The notes beneath the pieces are model-generated. The model saw nothing but the letters and a program-made list of their open reading frames with translations. It did no database searches and was not told the DNA's origin. From assembly GCF_030532965.1 (NCBI RefSeq), contig NZ_JAUNKC010000009.1, forward strand, positions 1-64,000: a DNA stretch of 64,000 nucleotides, read 5' to 3'. Position 1 is the first letter of the stretch; each line of letters starts with the position of its first letter. Positions 44,800 to 53,909 of this stretch are shown one piece after another. This stretch comes from Corynebacterium sp. (GTDB taxonomy: Bacteria > Actinomycetota > Actinomycetes > Mycobacteriales > Mycobacteriaceae). A program made the translations under genes and the position numbers.

Positions 44800-45828
44800 C
44801 TATCCGAACAACGCCTGAGCGGTGCGATACCGCCCAGGAGATACAGTCTTAAGCTTACCGACGGCCTCCTCAAGGTCGATGAGTTCAATGTGCTCGCCAC
44901 GCAGCGCCACGCACTTGCCAAAATCGCCATTGTGGCAAGCCCGCGCTGCATGCACGCCGTATCGGGTGGCCAGCACCCGGTCGAATGCGGTCGGGGTTCC
45001 GCCACGCTGGATGTGACCTAAAACGGTAGTACGCACGTCGTGCCCCAGTCGCCGTTTGATTTCCTCGCCGATGACCTGGCCAATTCCGTTAAATACTTGG
45101 TGCCCAAATTGGTCGACTTCACCTTCCGCGAAATCCATCGTGCCGGGCTTCGGCAAGGCGCCTTCGGCGACAACGATGATGCCGTATTTCTCCCCCATCT
45201 GGAAACGGCGTTCCATCGCTTTACAAATTTCAGCAATATCGAATGGAGCTTCGGGGATCACGATGTAGTGCGCACCGCCTGCCATTCCGGCGTGCAGTGC
45301 AATCCAGCCCACATGGCGGCCCATGACCTCGACGATCATCACTCGGTTGTGGGATTCGGCGGTGGTGTGGAGCCGGTCGATCGCATCGGTGGCGACGGAT
45401 ACAGCGGTGTCGAAACCGAAGGTGTAGTCGGTACCATTGACGTCGTTATCAATGGTTTTAGGCACGCCAACTACTGGAATACCGTTGTCTGCCAGCCATT
45501 TCGCGCCTTTGAGAGTACCTTCACCGCCAATCGGAATGAGGGCATCGATTCCGGCGTCCGCCAGGTTCTCTTTGATTTCTTCCAGGCCATTTTTGAATCT
45601 GTCTGGATGCAACCGCCCCGTACCCAAGATGGTGCCACCGCGAAGCAAGATGCGGTCGATGCTTTCGTCATCGTAGAGTTGGGTGCGGCGATCATCCATC
45701 AAACCGACCCAACCGTCCTGGTAACCCACCACTGTGGAACCATATTCAGTTGCGGTGCGGACGATTCCGCGGATAACAGCATTCAAGCCGGGGCAGTCAC
45801 CACCGGAGGTCAGTGTGGCAATACGCAT
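44800..45828 (-). CDS. pfkA: 6-phosphofructokinase
   Basis: A 342-aa glycolytic kinase. Motifs: [22 protein letters not shown]/PPi-discriminating region [10 protein letters not shown] (the actinobacterial form of GGDGS), [20 protein letters not shown] with catalytic Asp, and [15 protein letters not shown]. Actinobacterial members are mostly ATP-dependent, but this group also contains PPi users, so the donor is inferred. TAGGAT lies 7 nt before the ATG and could serve as -10 of a leaderless mRNA or give AGGA as a weak ribosome site. Confidence 0.95.
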   Translation of the reverse strand: MRIATLTSGGDCPGLNAVIRGIVRTATEYGSTVVGYQDGWVGLMDDRRTQLYDDESIDRILLRGGTILGTGRLHPDRFKNGLEEIKENLADAGIDALIPIGGEGTLKGAKWLADNGIPVVGVPKTIDNDVNGTDYTFGFDTAVSVATDAIDRLHTTAESHNRVMIVEVMGRHVGWIALHAGMAGGAHYIVIPEAPFDIAEICKAMERRFQMGEKYGIIVVAEGALPKPGTMDFAEGEVDQFGHQVFNGIGQVIGEEIKRRLGHDVRTTVLGHIQRGGTPTAFDRVLATRYGVHAARACHNGDFGKCVALRGEHIELIDLEEAVGKLKTVSPGRYRTAQALFG

Positions 45829-46047
45829 GAGTTAAATCCTAGTCCACTTTCTTTTGCTTTGCCCGATCGGAAATTCCAATCTCAAGTCACTGACAAGGAG
45901 TTTTTCGGAAATCTTCCCAAATCCCACTGTGAGTTTTCTCGCACCCAGATTGCAGGGCCACAATCGGACATTATTTTTATTGCGATTTTCTATGTTCGTT
46001 CTTCGGTGGCGTTGATTCGTCGGCGCCACCACTTGATTGCGTGTGCT

Positions 46048-47454
46048 TTACGACGCTTCTCGGGTGTGCACCTTATTGTCAAAGCGGGACACTGCAACCA
46101 AACCGGCAAATAACACGACCGCGATAACGATGATCGAGTTTCCCATAGCCGTGGCGTAATCGGTGCTAGCCACACCAACTTGCATCGCAGCACCGACGGC
46201 CGCGGCCCCCAGCACCGACCCCAGTTGGCGAGTGGTGTTGTAGACGCCTGAGGCCGCGCCGATCTGATGGATCGGCAGATCCCGCAGGCTGGTGGCTGAA
46301 TTAGGCGACCACACAAAACCGTTGCCAAAACCGAGGAGCACTATCGGCAGCAGAATCCACCACATATTCACCCCGTCGCGCATGACCACTACAAGGGAAA
46401 TGGCGGCAAGCAGCATGCAGCCGAAACCGATCGTCGACAGCACGCGGGGGTGCATTCGGTCTGATTGTTTACCGACCCAAGGAGCCAAGCCGCCGGAGAG
46501 AACCGCCATAGGTACCAGCATGAACCCGGCTTGTTCGGCGGATAACCCGTGGCCTTCTTGCAAGAACAGCATGATCGGCAACATCACACCGCCAATGGCG
46601 AATCCCATCGCGGAGATGGAAAACGCACCCAAGGAGAAGTTTTTGATGCTAAAAATCGACAGCGGAATCAATGCCGCCGACCCACGGTTCTCTGCTGTTT
46701 TTTGCAACCAAATGAACAAGCCAATGAGGACTATGCCCAGTATCAACAGCCCCCACATCCAGGTCGGCCAGCCAAGTTCCGGGCCTTGCTGCACGGCGAA
46801 GACAATTGCGCTCATGGCAATGATGGATACCACCACGCTGAGGAAATCCAGCCTTCCAGTAGTCAGCTCAAATGTGGGAACCCAACGGTACACGAGGATG
46901 AAGGACAGTGCGCCTAACGGCACATTGATAAAGAACACCCATTGCCAACCGATGGTGCCCACTATCAGGCCGCCAAGGATCGGACCTAATAGCGAGGCCA
47001 AACCAGCAACCGCGCCCCACACCCCCATAGCCGCACCGCGGCGGTTTCGGGCAAAGAGTTTATTTACCACGCTCATGGTTTGTGGCCCCATCAGCGCACC
47101 ACCTAGCCCTTGCATCGCGCGGGCGAGAATCAGCACTTCAACGGTTGGCGATAGTCCGCATGCGAGGGAGCTTAACGTGAACAACGTCAGCCCAATGAGA
47201 TACACATTTCGCTGACCAAACCTGTCGCCTAGTCGCCCGGAGACTAAGAGCGGAACTGCGAAAAATAGCAGGTAAATGCTGGTTACCCACACTACTTGGT
47301 TCAGCGTTGCGTTAAGCTGGGTTTGAAACTGTGGAGTAGCAACCGCCACGACGGTTTGATCCAGCAGGATCATAAAAAACCCGATACACAAGGCGCCTAG
47401 CGCTTTCCATGCATGAGTTTCGCTTACAGAAGGTGGCAGTGCGCGGTTTGTCAT
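46048..47454 (-). CDS. MFS multidrug exporter, DHA2 (EmrB/QacA) family
   Basis: A 468-aa membrane protein with about 14 hydrophobic segments. Typical motifs: LDQTVVAVATPQ in TM1, GRLGDRFGQRNVYLIGL (motif A), ARAMQGLGGALMGPQTM (motif B) and GPILGGLI (motif C of antiporters). It should export drugs or other hydrophobic compounds using the proton gradient; the substrate is not predictable. Start 47454 has TACAAT 7 nt upstream (leaderless). A GCTTTTCGACG element lies 60 bp upstream. Confidence 0.92.
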   Translation of the reverse strand: MTNRALPPSVSETHAWKALGALCIGFFMILLDQTVVAVATPQFQTQLNATLNQVVWVTSIYLLFFAVPLLVSGRLGDRFGQRNVYLIGLTLFTLSSLACGLSPTVEVLILARAMQGLGGALMGPQTMSVVNKLFARNRRGAAMGVWGAVAGLASLLGPILGGLIVGTIGWQWVFFINVPLGALSFILVYRWVPTFELTTGRLDFLSVVVSIIAMSAIVFAVQQGPELGWPTWMWGLLILGIVLIGLFIWLQKTAENRGSAALIPLSIFSIKNFSLGAFSISAMGFAIGGVMLPIMLFLQEGHGLSAEQAGFMLVPMAVLSGGLAPWVGKQSDRMHPRVLSTIGFGCMLLAAISLVVVMRDGVNMWWILLPIVLLGFGNGFVWSPNSATSLRDLPIHQIGAASGVYNTTRQLGSVLGAAAVGAAMQVGVASTDYATAMGNSIIVIAVVLFAGLVAVSRFDNKVHTREAS

Positions 47455-47461
47455 TGCAGTG

Positions 47462-47467
47462 ATTGTA
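47462..47467 (-). promoter_or_regulatory. -10 hexamer TACAAT of the DHA2 exporter gene
   Basis: TACAAT, CACTGCA, then the ATG at 47454. Confidence 0.5.
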
Positions 47468-47513
47468 CGCCTTAGTATTCGCACGGAAAACACAGCGCAC
47501 CGGAACCCGCGAT

Positions 47514-47524
47514 CGTCGAAAAGC
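47514..47524 (-). repeat. GCTTTTCGACG element (intergenic)
   Basis: Minus-strand copy in the gap between the divergent exporter and lipoprotein genes. Confidence 0.8.
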
Positions 47525-47672
47525 GTCAACCGAATCGTCGGCTTACGCACATCTGCTCAAAGTCTTCCCGAATCCGTCAAAATCCCAGCAGCTCCGCTAT
47601 ACACTTAACCTATTAGCACCTATTGTCCCCATAGGATGCGCCTAATCTTATCCGTTTCCGAAAGGACACTAT

Positions 47673-48645
47673 ATGAAGACGAAGTATATCGTTGGTTGTA
47701 TCGCAGGTTTCTCCCTCCTCCTTGCAGGTTGCAGCGAAACCAGCACAGTCGACTCCGCCGCCAGCAGCAGCCCTAACGCCACCACGACGGCTGGAATGGG
47801 CGGAAACGAAAACGATTCATGCGAAACCACCACTGAGACTGACATTGCCGCCCTTTTTGATCAATGGAATGCCGACTTGGAAAGCGGCGACCCTAAGAAG
47901 GTCGTCGAAAACTACGCCAGTGAGTCCGTGCTCCTTCCAACCGTTTCTAATCAAGTGCGCACCACTGCCGCTGAAAAAGAAGACTATTTCGCGCACTGGC
48001 TTGATAAAGAAACCAACCGGTGTGATCAACGAACGCTGGATTGAGATTGACTGCAACCAAGCAATTGATGCCGGAACCTACACCTTCACCTACGCCGACG
48101 GCAGCAAAGTACCAGCTCGGTACACCTTTATTTATGGCTTGGAAGACGGCGAATGGAAGATCACAACTCACCACTCCTCCGCCATGCCAGAAGAAGGTGC
48201 AGACACCAACTTGCCTGCCGCAACCGGCACAACGGGATCGCCTCAACCCGATCTCAAAGGCGAAAACTGCGTAGTCGCGGAAGACTCGGACATTACCGGG
48301 CTCTTTGACACCTGGAATGCAGCTTTGCAGACCGGCGACGCAGCCAAGGTCGCGGATCTTTATGGTGAGGATTCCATTTTGCTCCCCACGGTTTCCAATA
48401 AGCTTCGGTTTACCGAACCAGAAAAGGAAGACTACTTCGTACACTTCCTTGAAAAGAAGCCGGTGGGAACGATCGATCAGCGCTGGACAACTCGCGGTTG
48501 CAATACCGCGACTGATTCCGGTTTGTACACCTTCAAATACGAAGATGGTACTTCCACTGCGGCGCGATTTACCTACACATATAAGTGGGATGGCAACCAA
48601 TGGAAGATCTCCAGCCATCATTCCTCCGCAATGCCGGAGAAATGA
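47673..48645 (+). pseudogene. Tandem NTF2-like (SgcJ/EcaC-type) lipoprotein, frameshifted
   Basis: The start (MKTKYIVGCIAGFSLLLAGC, lipobox LLAGC) is followed by two repeats of about 125 residues, each with DI-x-x-LFD-W-x-A/ADL..GD..KV, SVLLPTVSN or SILLPTVSN, EKEDYF and HHSSAMPE, matching DUF4440/CaMKII-association-like domains. The first frame stops at 48044; the rest continues in the next frame. Comparing repeats, CTT GAT AAA GAA ACC should read CTT GAT AAG AAA CCA, so one extra A in 48006-48008 breaks the first repeat after DYFAHWLDK. Without it the protein has 323 aa. The break may be a true mutation, slippage-based variation or an assembly error; both parts are otherwise intact, so it is recent. 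AAGGACA precedes the ATG. Confidence 0.85.
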
Positions 48646-48682
48646 TCCAGTAATGTTGCTGCAAGGCTAATTACGGATCCGA

Positions 48683-48717
48683 CAAATACCGGGGTGGTGT
48701 TTTTCCACCCCGGTATT
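48683..48717 (+). terminator. Terminator of the NTF2-like lipoprotein gene
   Basis: 14-bp perfect arms AAATACCGGGGTGG (48683-48696) and CCACCCCGGTATTT (48704-48717), loop TGTTTTT. Confidence 0.9.
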
Positions 48718-48792
48718 TCATGTTTTCCATCACGCTATCGTGCAACGGTTGCCAGGTTTTCAGTACGTACCGACACTGATTCCTGGCGCTGA

Positions 48793-48836
48793 GCTTTTCG
48801 ACGCCACCAGGTGCCAATCGGTCGGCGTCGAAAAGC
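48793..48836. repeat. Inverted pair of GCTTTTCGACG elements
   Basis: GCTTTTCGACGCC (48793-48805) and GGCGTCGAAAAGC (48824-48836), perfect 13-bp arms with an 18-nt loop. It can fold as a hairpin on either strand. Confidence 0.85.
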
Positions 48837-48972
48837 GGTAGTAAAAGTGCACTTGCTGCCACCGCTTCAACCGGACATTTGTGATCCTTACGCTGCAAAA
48901 AGCCTCGTTTTTTAGCTCCGCAATCCCCGGATACGACGGTCGAATCTGGTGTGGGCTATAAGGCTTCGTTCG

Positions 48973-49830
48973 TTACCTTTCATCGAATAACCGCCAGGAT
49001 GCTACTTCGCATTGGCCGTGCGAATTGTCACCTGCGTAGACGACGGTGCCGTCCGCGCAAAGGCCGAGCGTGTGTGAAGCACCCGCAGCAACCATCACCA
49101 CGTTCGTCCAGCGATTAACGTTGCACTGCCCGCAGCGATTATCACCAACTGCGTTGACACGCCCGGCGGAATCTAATCCGACGATATGGTTACTACCAGC
49201 ATCTATCGCAACTATGTCGTGCCACTGACACACACCATTTAACTCCCCTGTCCCCCTATGGGAAACTACCACGCTGCCATCACACCTTAAGCCAGCGGTA
49301 AACAGGTAACCTGCGGCGACTGCCACCAGCCCCTCCCAACACGCGACGTCACACTGTCCACGTCGATTATTACCGACCGCAACGGCGGTTCCATCCGCTT
49401 TCACCGCCACCGAATGCCAATCGCCACACGCAATCCCCACCACGTCCCGCCACCCCTGCACATCGCATGCCCCTTCGTTCGTCCGCCCTGCCGCGCGCAC
49501 AGTCCCGTCCGCTACCAGCCCGAGAGTGTGCCGCCAACCCGTGGATATGCCCACAACATTTTCCCAGTCGGCGACCTCGCATTGGCCGTGAGCATTCCAC
49601 CCGGTTGCCACGACGGTTCCGTCGGTACGCAGAGCAACCGTGTGCGTTTTACCGGTATTCGGTGCCGGGTGCACATTGCCCGCAGATACAGCAATAACGT
49701 CGGACCAGTGGGCAATTTCAAGTTCGCCAGCCGTTGCGTTGCCAGCGCCAAGAACGGTGCCGTCGACACGCGCAGCAACTGAATGCCGATTACCGGCGGC
49801 GATAAGTGGGCGGTAATTACGCTGATACAT
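48973..49830 (-). CDS. RCC1-repeat beta-propeller protein
   Basis: A 285-aa protein made of about seven repeats of roughly 40 residues with the RCC1 pattern: ADGTV, G-x-N-x-x-G-Q-C-D/E-V, a Trp, then VVGIS-G-HTLGL. Examples are GTVVATGWNAHGQCEVADW and GTAVAVGNNRRGQCDVACW. It should fold as a closed propeller and act in protein binding; no enzyme motif or signal peptide is visible. Cys and Trp occur at fixed places in each repeat. Start 49830 (MYQRNYRP) or the GTG at 49866, which adds 12 residues. Unusual in Corynebacterium to my knowledge. Confidence 0.82.
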   Translation of the reverse strand: MYQRNYRPLIAAGNRHSVAARVDGTVLGAGNATAGELEIAHWSDVIAVSAGNVHPAPNTGKTHTVALRTDGTVVATGWNAHGQCEVADWENVVGISTGWRHTLGLVADGTVRAAGRTNEGACDVQGWRDVVGIACGDWHSVAVKADGTAVAVGNNRRGQCDVACWEGLVAVAAGYLFTAGLRCDGSVVVSHRGTGELNGVCQWHDIVAIDAGSNHIVGLDSAGRVNAVGDNRCGQCNVNRWTNVVMVAAGASHTLGLCADGTVVYAGDNSHGQCEVASWRLFDER

Positions 49831-49879
49831 CGCAACCAAACCTACCCTAGAGGCGCGAAAGTGCACGGAGTTTCCAGAC

Positions 49880-49933
49880 CGCGTGGTACCGCTTCGCGCA
49901 GAGTAACGCGTGGTTCCGCTTCGCGCAGAGTGC
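49880..49933. repeat. Two tandem 27-bp units
   Basis: Unit CGCGTGGT(A/T)CCGCTTCGCGCA plus GAGT, twice in a row (49880-49906, 49907-49933), just upstream of the RCC1 gene. Confidence 0.75.
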
Positions 49934-50419
49934 AGTCATGGTTGGTGGAATGAGACAAAACCGTAGTGTGGTGAAGAATCCTTCCAGATTCTTTTATAGG
50001 TGGCTACCGGGTGCCAATCGTGCGGCGACATAGGTTACGCCTATTTCTTTAAAAACTCCAACAATATGTCGAAAATCACATCCTTCATTTTGGGTTCACC
50101 TTGGCTTCATAATGGCCGGTCATTGCACTAAAAACTCATTCTGAAAAATCCATTAACATCACCGTATAATTTGCCAAATATCGGGGACCAACCTCGGGAA
50201 ATGCGCAATTCCATTGCCCTACCACCCACCTATCACATTTCATGTTGCGCAAAAGGGAATTTGCAAGACCGCAAATAATCTACTTAAACTATTAGAAACG
50301 AATGATTAATTAGAAAAATCTTTTAAACCGTAAAACGTTCATTCACCAGCGTTTATCCCCCTTTTCCCACCCCTACGCCAAAACCAGGGCATAGGATTCT
50401 TCAGGTAAGGCTTATCACC
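49934..50419. other. AT-rich non-coding region upstream of the glycan operon
   Basis: About 490 bp, clearly richer in A and T than its surroundings, with no credible reading frame. It includes ACCGTATAAT near 50161 (a possible -10 TATAAT followed by TTGCC) and many A/T runs. It is the probable promoter region of the operon and could bind nucleoid proteins that silence foreign DNA (Lsr2-like); both are inference. Confidence 0.5.
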
Positions 50420-51592
50420 ATGACCTCCACCCCCATTCGTGTGCTTATGTACAGCCACGATTCACAAGGGCTAGGCCACGTGCGCCGCAACTTGGCGATC
50501 GCGCATCACATCGCAAAGGCGATCCCGAACGTGTCGGGATTGTTACTTTCTGGTCTTGCGCCTTCTCATCTATTTCCGCTTCCACCAGGTTTCGACTGGG
50601 TTGCAGTTCCCGGAATCTCCAAAGGCGAAACCGGCTACCAAGCACGCAACATCAACGAAGAGACCTCGCAGTTGATCGAGCTTCGGTCCGCAATCATTTC
50701 CGCAACGCTGCTTAATTACCAGCCAGATATCGTTGTGGTCGACCGCCACATCTTCGGGGTCTGGCAAGAGCTCAAGGCCCCGCTTATCGCGCTCAAGCAA
50801 CAGCACCCGGACACCCATATCGTGCTCGGGATGCGCGAAATCCTCGACTCCCCGGAAGTGGCACTAGCCGAATGGGATCGCCTCGGCGATATCGACATCG
50901 TCTACGACCTCATCGATGCCATTTGGGTGTACGGCGACAAACATGTTCACGATCCAGTGGTGTCCGGTGAGATTCCGCTGGCCCTGGCCGACAAGGTGAA
51001 ATTCACCGGTTACTTGTCCAAAGGACGCCAGATCGCCGATCGAAATTCCGATATTGCGCCAAAGCCCTTCGTTCTAACCACGGTTGGCGGCGGTGAAGAC
51101 GGTTTCGATCTCGCCCGGATCGCAGTGGATATTGATGTACCCGCTGGGCACCACCACGTGGTGGTCGCTGGCCCACAGTTAGACGATCACCGATTTGATG
51201 TGCTCGTTAATGCTGCCGACCACCGTCCAGAAGTAAAAGTGATCAAATCGTGGCCGGGACTGGCGAGCCAAATTGCGCGGGCGTCGGCCGTGATTTCGAT
51301 GGGCGGATACAACACCATCGCAGAAATCCTGGCTACGGACACCCCCGCGATGATCGTGCCCCGTGAGGTGCCACGACTTGAACAACTGATTCGGGCCCGC
51401 TCACTGGCAACAGTGGGAATGGTTGAATACACCCGAATGAAAGACCTGGAAACGCAGGCACTCAGTGAATGGGTAAAAACCGCTGTTACCCGCACCGTTG
51501 ATCGTTCTTCCGTTTCTCGCCAGGGGCTAACCCAGGCAGCAGAATTCGCAGCGGATCTTTTCAGCCACGAACGCGTAGAGGTGATGTCATGA
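50420..51592 (+). CDS. MurG/GT28-like glycosyltransferase
   Basis: A 390-aa GT-B protein (COG4671-like predicted glycosyltransferase). The N-terminal loop MYSHDSQGLGHVRRNLAIAH is the GHxxRN-type motif of this group, and the C-terminal donor site has SMGGYNTIAEILATDTPAMI followed by VPREVPRLEQLIRA. No membrane segment. It probably transfers a sugar from a UDP donor to a lipid or saccharide acceptor at the inner face of the membrane. First gene of the seven-gene operon; its stop overlaps the next start (ATGA). The ribosome site is weak (AGGTAAGG about 15 nt upstream). Confidence 0.83.
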   Translation: MTSTPIRVLMYSHDSQGLGHVRRNLAIAHHIAKAIPNVSGLLLSGLAPSHLFPLPPGFDWVAVPGISKGETGYQARNINEETSQLIELRSAIISATLLNYQPDIVVVDRHIFGVWQELKAPLIALKQQHPDTHIVLGMREILDSPEVALAEWDRLGDIDIVYDLIDAIWVYGDKHVHDPVVSGEIPLALADKVKFTGYLSKGRQIADRNSDIAPKPFVLTTVGGGEDGFDLARIAVDIDVPAGHHHVVVAGPQLDDHRFDVLVNAADHRPEVKVIKSWPGLASQIARASAVISMGGYNTIAEILATDTPAMIVPREVPRLEQLIRARSLATVGMVEYTRMKDLETQALSEWVKTAVTRTVDRSSVSRQGLTQAAEFAADLFSHERVEVMS

Positions 51593-52797
51593 CCGGTCGG
51601 ATAGGTTATGTCCTTAAAGTTTATCCTCGGTTCTCCGAGACCTTTATCGTCACAGAAATTCTTGCTCGCGAAGCAATCGGTGACGAACTGACAATTTTCG
51701 CGTTGCGCCCTACCACCGACGCCCGTTTTCATCCGGAGTTGGCTCGGGTGCGTGCCGAGGTGAAGTGGATCAGTCGTCCGTTCGGCGCTGAGGATTTCTG
51801 GAAGAACATCGGTTCAACAGTAAAAGATCCCGAGATAGCGAAGAACTTCCACAAAATCCTTCCAGAGCTTTCCACCTTAGGTTTTACGGATGTTTCCCAA
51901 GGGTTGGAATTGGCACTGAAGACCAAGGAGGAAGGGATCACGCACCTTCATGCGCATTTCGCTGCGCTTTCCGGCCGCATGGCCTGGGTTGCATCGCAGC
52001 TTAGTGGCATTCCTTACACCGTGACCACCCACGCCAAGGACATTTTCCACAACAGTGTGAACATGGACTGGCTCCGCCGCATCTGTGCCGATGCAGACCG
52101 GGTGATTGCGATTAGTCAATACAACTTCAATTATCTTCAGCAGGTTCTGGCAGACACTGGGGCAAATATCAGCCTGCAGTACAACGCGCTAGAACTCGAT
52201 CGTTTCCCGTATCACAAGCCGCCGGAACTATCGGAGCCGCTCAAAGTCGCGGCCGTTGGACGGCTGGTGCCCAAAAAGGGATTTGGCGACCTCATCGACG
52301 CGGCAGCAATCCTGAAAGAAAAAGGTATCCCCATCGAAGTCTTCCTCGGTGGTACTGGCGAGTTGAAAGACGACTTGATGCAGAAGATCAAGGATCTCGA
52401 CCTTGAAGATACTGTCTCCATGCTGGGGCCGTTGAACCAAGAAGAGGTGCGCGATCTGCTACGCCGCTGCCACGTTTTCGCAGCCCCGTGCGTACCAGGT
52501 ACCGACGGCAACATTGATGGTTTGCCAACGGTGATCCTGGAATCGATGGCGTGTGGAACTCCCGTGATTTCGACAGCCGTGACAGGAATCCCCGAGGTAA
52601 TCCGCAACGAAGACACGGGACTGCTCTTAGAGCCAGGTAATATCCCCGCGCTTGCGGAAGCACTAGAGAAATGTGCCAACGGAAAGGTCGACGGCCTCGC
52701 CTTGAGCAGAAACGCCCGAGTGCTCGTCGAAAAGCACTTTGACAGCCTGAGTCAAGCACGAACATTATCGCAGTGGGAATCTGCCCAAGGAGCTTAA
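51589..52797 (+). CDS. GT4-family glycosyltransferase (WcaL/colanic-acid type)
   Basis: A 402-aa retaining GT-B enzyme. N-terminal KVYPRFSETFIVTEILAREA and HLHAHFAALSGRMAWVASQL are shared with colanic-acid and other exopolysaccharide transferases; the donor domain has AAVGRLVPKKGFGDLIDAA and the E-x7-E region DGLPTVILESMACGTPVIST. Overlaps the upstream gene by 4 bp. It should extend a lipid-linked glycan in the cytosol. A GCTTTTCGACG element occurs at 52725-52735. Confidence 0.9.
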   Translation: MTGRIGYVLKVYPRFSETFIVTEILAREAIGDELTIFALRPTTDARFHPELARVRAEVKWISRPFGAEDFWKNIGSTVKDPEIAKNFHKILPELSTLGFTDVSQGLELALKTKEEGITHLHAHFAALSGRMAWVASQLSGIPYTVTTHAKDIFHNSVNMDWLRRICADADRVIAISQYNFNYLQQVLADTGANISLQYNALELDRFPYHKPPELSEPLKVAAVGRLVPKKGFGDLIDAAAILKEKGIPIEVFLGGTGELKDDLMQKIKDLDLEDTVSMLGPLNQEEVRDLLRRCHVFAAPCVPGTDGNIDGLPTVILESMACGTPVISTAVTGIPEVIRNEDTGLLLEPGNIPALAEALEKCANGKVDGLALSRNARVLVEKHFDSLSQARTLSQWESAQGA

Positions 52798-52800
52798 AAC

Positions 52801-53901
52801 ATGAATATTGCTTATGTCAGCGTTGACCCAGGCATTCCCGTTTTTGGAACAAAGGGCGCCAGCGTCCATATCCAAGAAGTCGTGCGCGAAATGCTCGAAA
52901 AGGGTCACAGCGTCACCGTTTTCACAACGAAACGCGGCACCGACATTCCCGCCGACCTCGCTGGGCTTACTGTCGTCGAAATCCCCATTGGCAAAGGCGA
53001 TGCCGCCACGCGGGAGCACGCACAGATCGCCGCTAGTGCGCGGTTTGTCGAGCTCATTGCCGACGGCGACTTCGACTTCATCTACGAGCGTTATTCCCTG
53101 TTTAGCACGGTAATCGCCGAAAGCGCATTGCCGGCAATCCTCGAAGTAAACGCACCGCTTATCGACGAACAACGAACCCACCGCGAACTTATCGGTGAAG
53201 AATACGCCCGCACCGCTTTAAAGAACCAGGTGCGCGCGGCCGCCGCAACCATCTGTGTGTCGGAGCCGGTACGACAGTGGGTGATCGATCACACCGACAC
53301 CGAAACCGCGTTCACCGTGGCCAACGGTGTGAACGTTAATCGAATTCACCCGCAGGACACCGATCCGTCGAAAGCACCCGTGGTTGTTTTCGTCGGAACG
53401 TTAAAGCCGTGGCACGGTGTGCCAGTGCTTCTAGAAGCCGCTGCCCAGGCCACGCGCCCATGGCGGTTACGTATCATCGGTGATGGCCCAGAACGCGACA
53501 ACCTGGAACAGAAAGCCGCCGAGCTGGGAATCGACGTCGAATTCTGCGGTGCTATCGCGCCCGAAGACATGCCCACCTACCTTGCAGGTGCAAGCATTGG
53601 CGTTGCACCTTACCCGGAAAACCAGGAGTATTTCTCGCCGCTGAAGGTCTATGAATACATGGCAGCCGGGCTAGCGGTGGTCGCCTCGGAGATCGGGCAG
53701 ATCCCCGAAGTTCTAAGAGGTGTCGGTGTTCTTGTGCCCCCATCAGATACAACTGCATTGACTCAGGCGATCGACGCGCTAGCGCACAGTCCAGAACTAG
53801 CCGCACACTACGGCGAGCTCGCTAGGAAGCGCGCCGTAGAAAAGCACAGCTGGTCCAGCGTCGTCGACACCATGTTCCAACTCGCCGGTGTGGCGGAATA
53901 G
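52801..53901 (+). CDS. GT4-family glycosyltransferase
   Basis: A 366-aa GT-B enzyme: GTKGASVHIQEVVREMLEKG in the acceptor domain, FVGTLKPWHGVPVLLEAAAQ and the E-x7-E region PYPENQEYFSPLKVYEYMAA followed by GLAVVASEIGQIPEV in the donor domain. Starts 3 nt after the previous stop with AAGGAG upstream. Donor and linkage unknown; the co-encoded UDP-glucose dehydrogenase makes UDP-glucuronate a candidate donor for one of the three transferases. Confidence 0.9.
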   Translation: MNIAYVSVDPGIPVFGTKGASVHIQEVVREMLEKGHSVTVFTTKRGTDIPADLAGLTVVEIPIGKGDAATREHAQIAASARFVELIADGDFDFIYERYSLFSTVIAESALPAILEVNAPLIDEQRTHRELIGEEYARTALKNQVRAAAATICVSEPVRQWVIDHTDTETAFTVANGVNVNRIHPQDTDPSKAPVVVFVGTLKPWHGVPVLLEAAAQATRPWRLRIIGDGPERDNLEQKAAELGIDVEFCGAIAPEDMPTYLAGASIGVAPYPENQEYFSPLKVYEYMAAGLAVVASEIGQIPEVLRGVGVLVPPSDTTALTQAIDALAHSPELAAHYGELARKRAVEKHSWSSVVDTMFQLAGVAE

Positions 53902-53909
53902 GCTGATCT

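Larger units (their letters stand above)
48646..48972. other. Non-coding region with terminator and inverted element pair
   Basis: No gene. It contains a strong terminator (48683-48717) and two facing GCTTTTCGACG elements (48793-48836). Confidence 0.7.
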
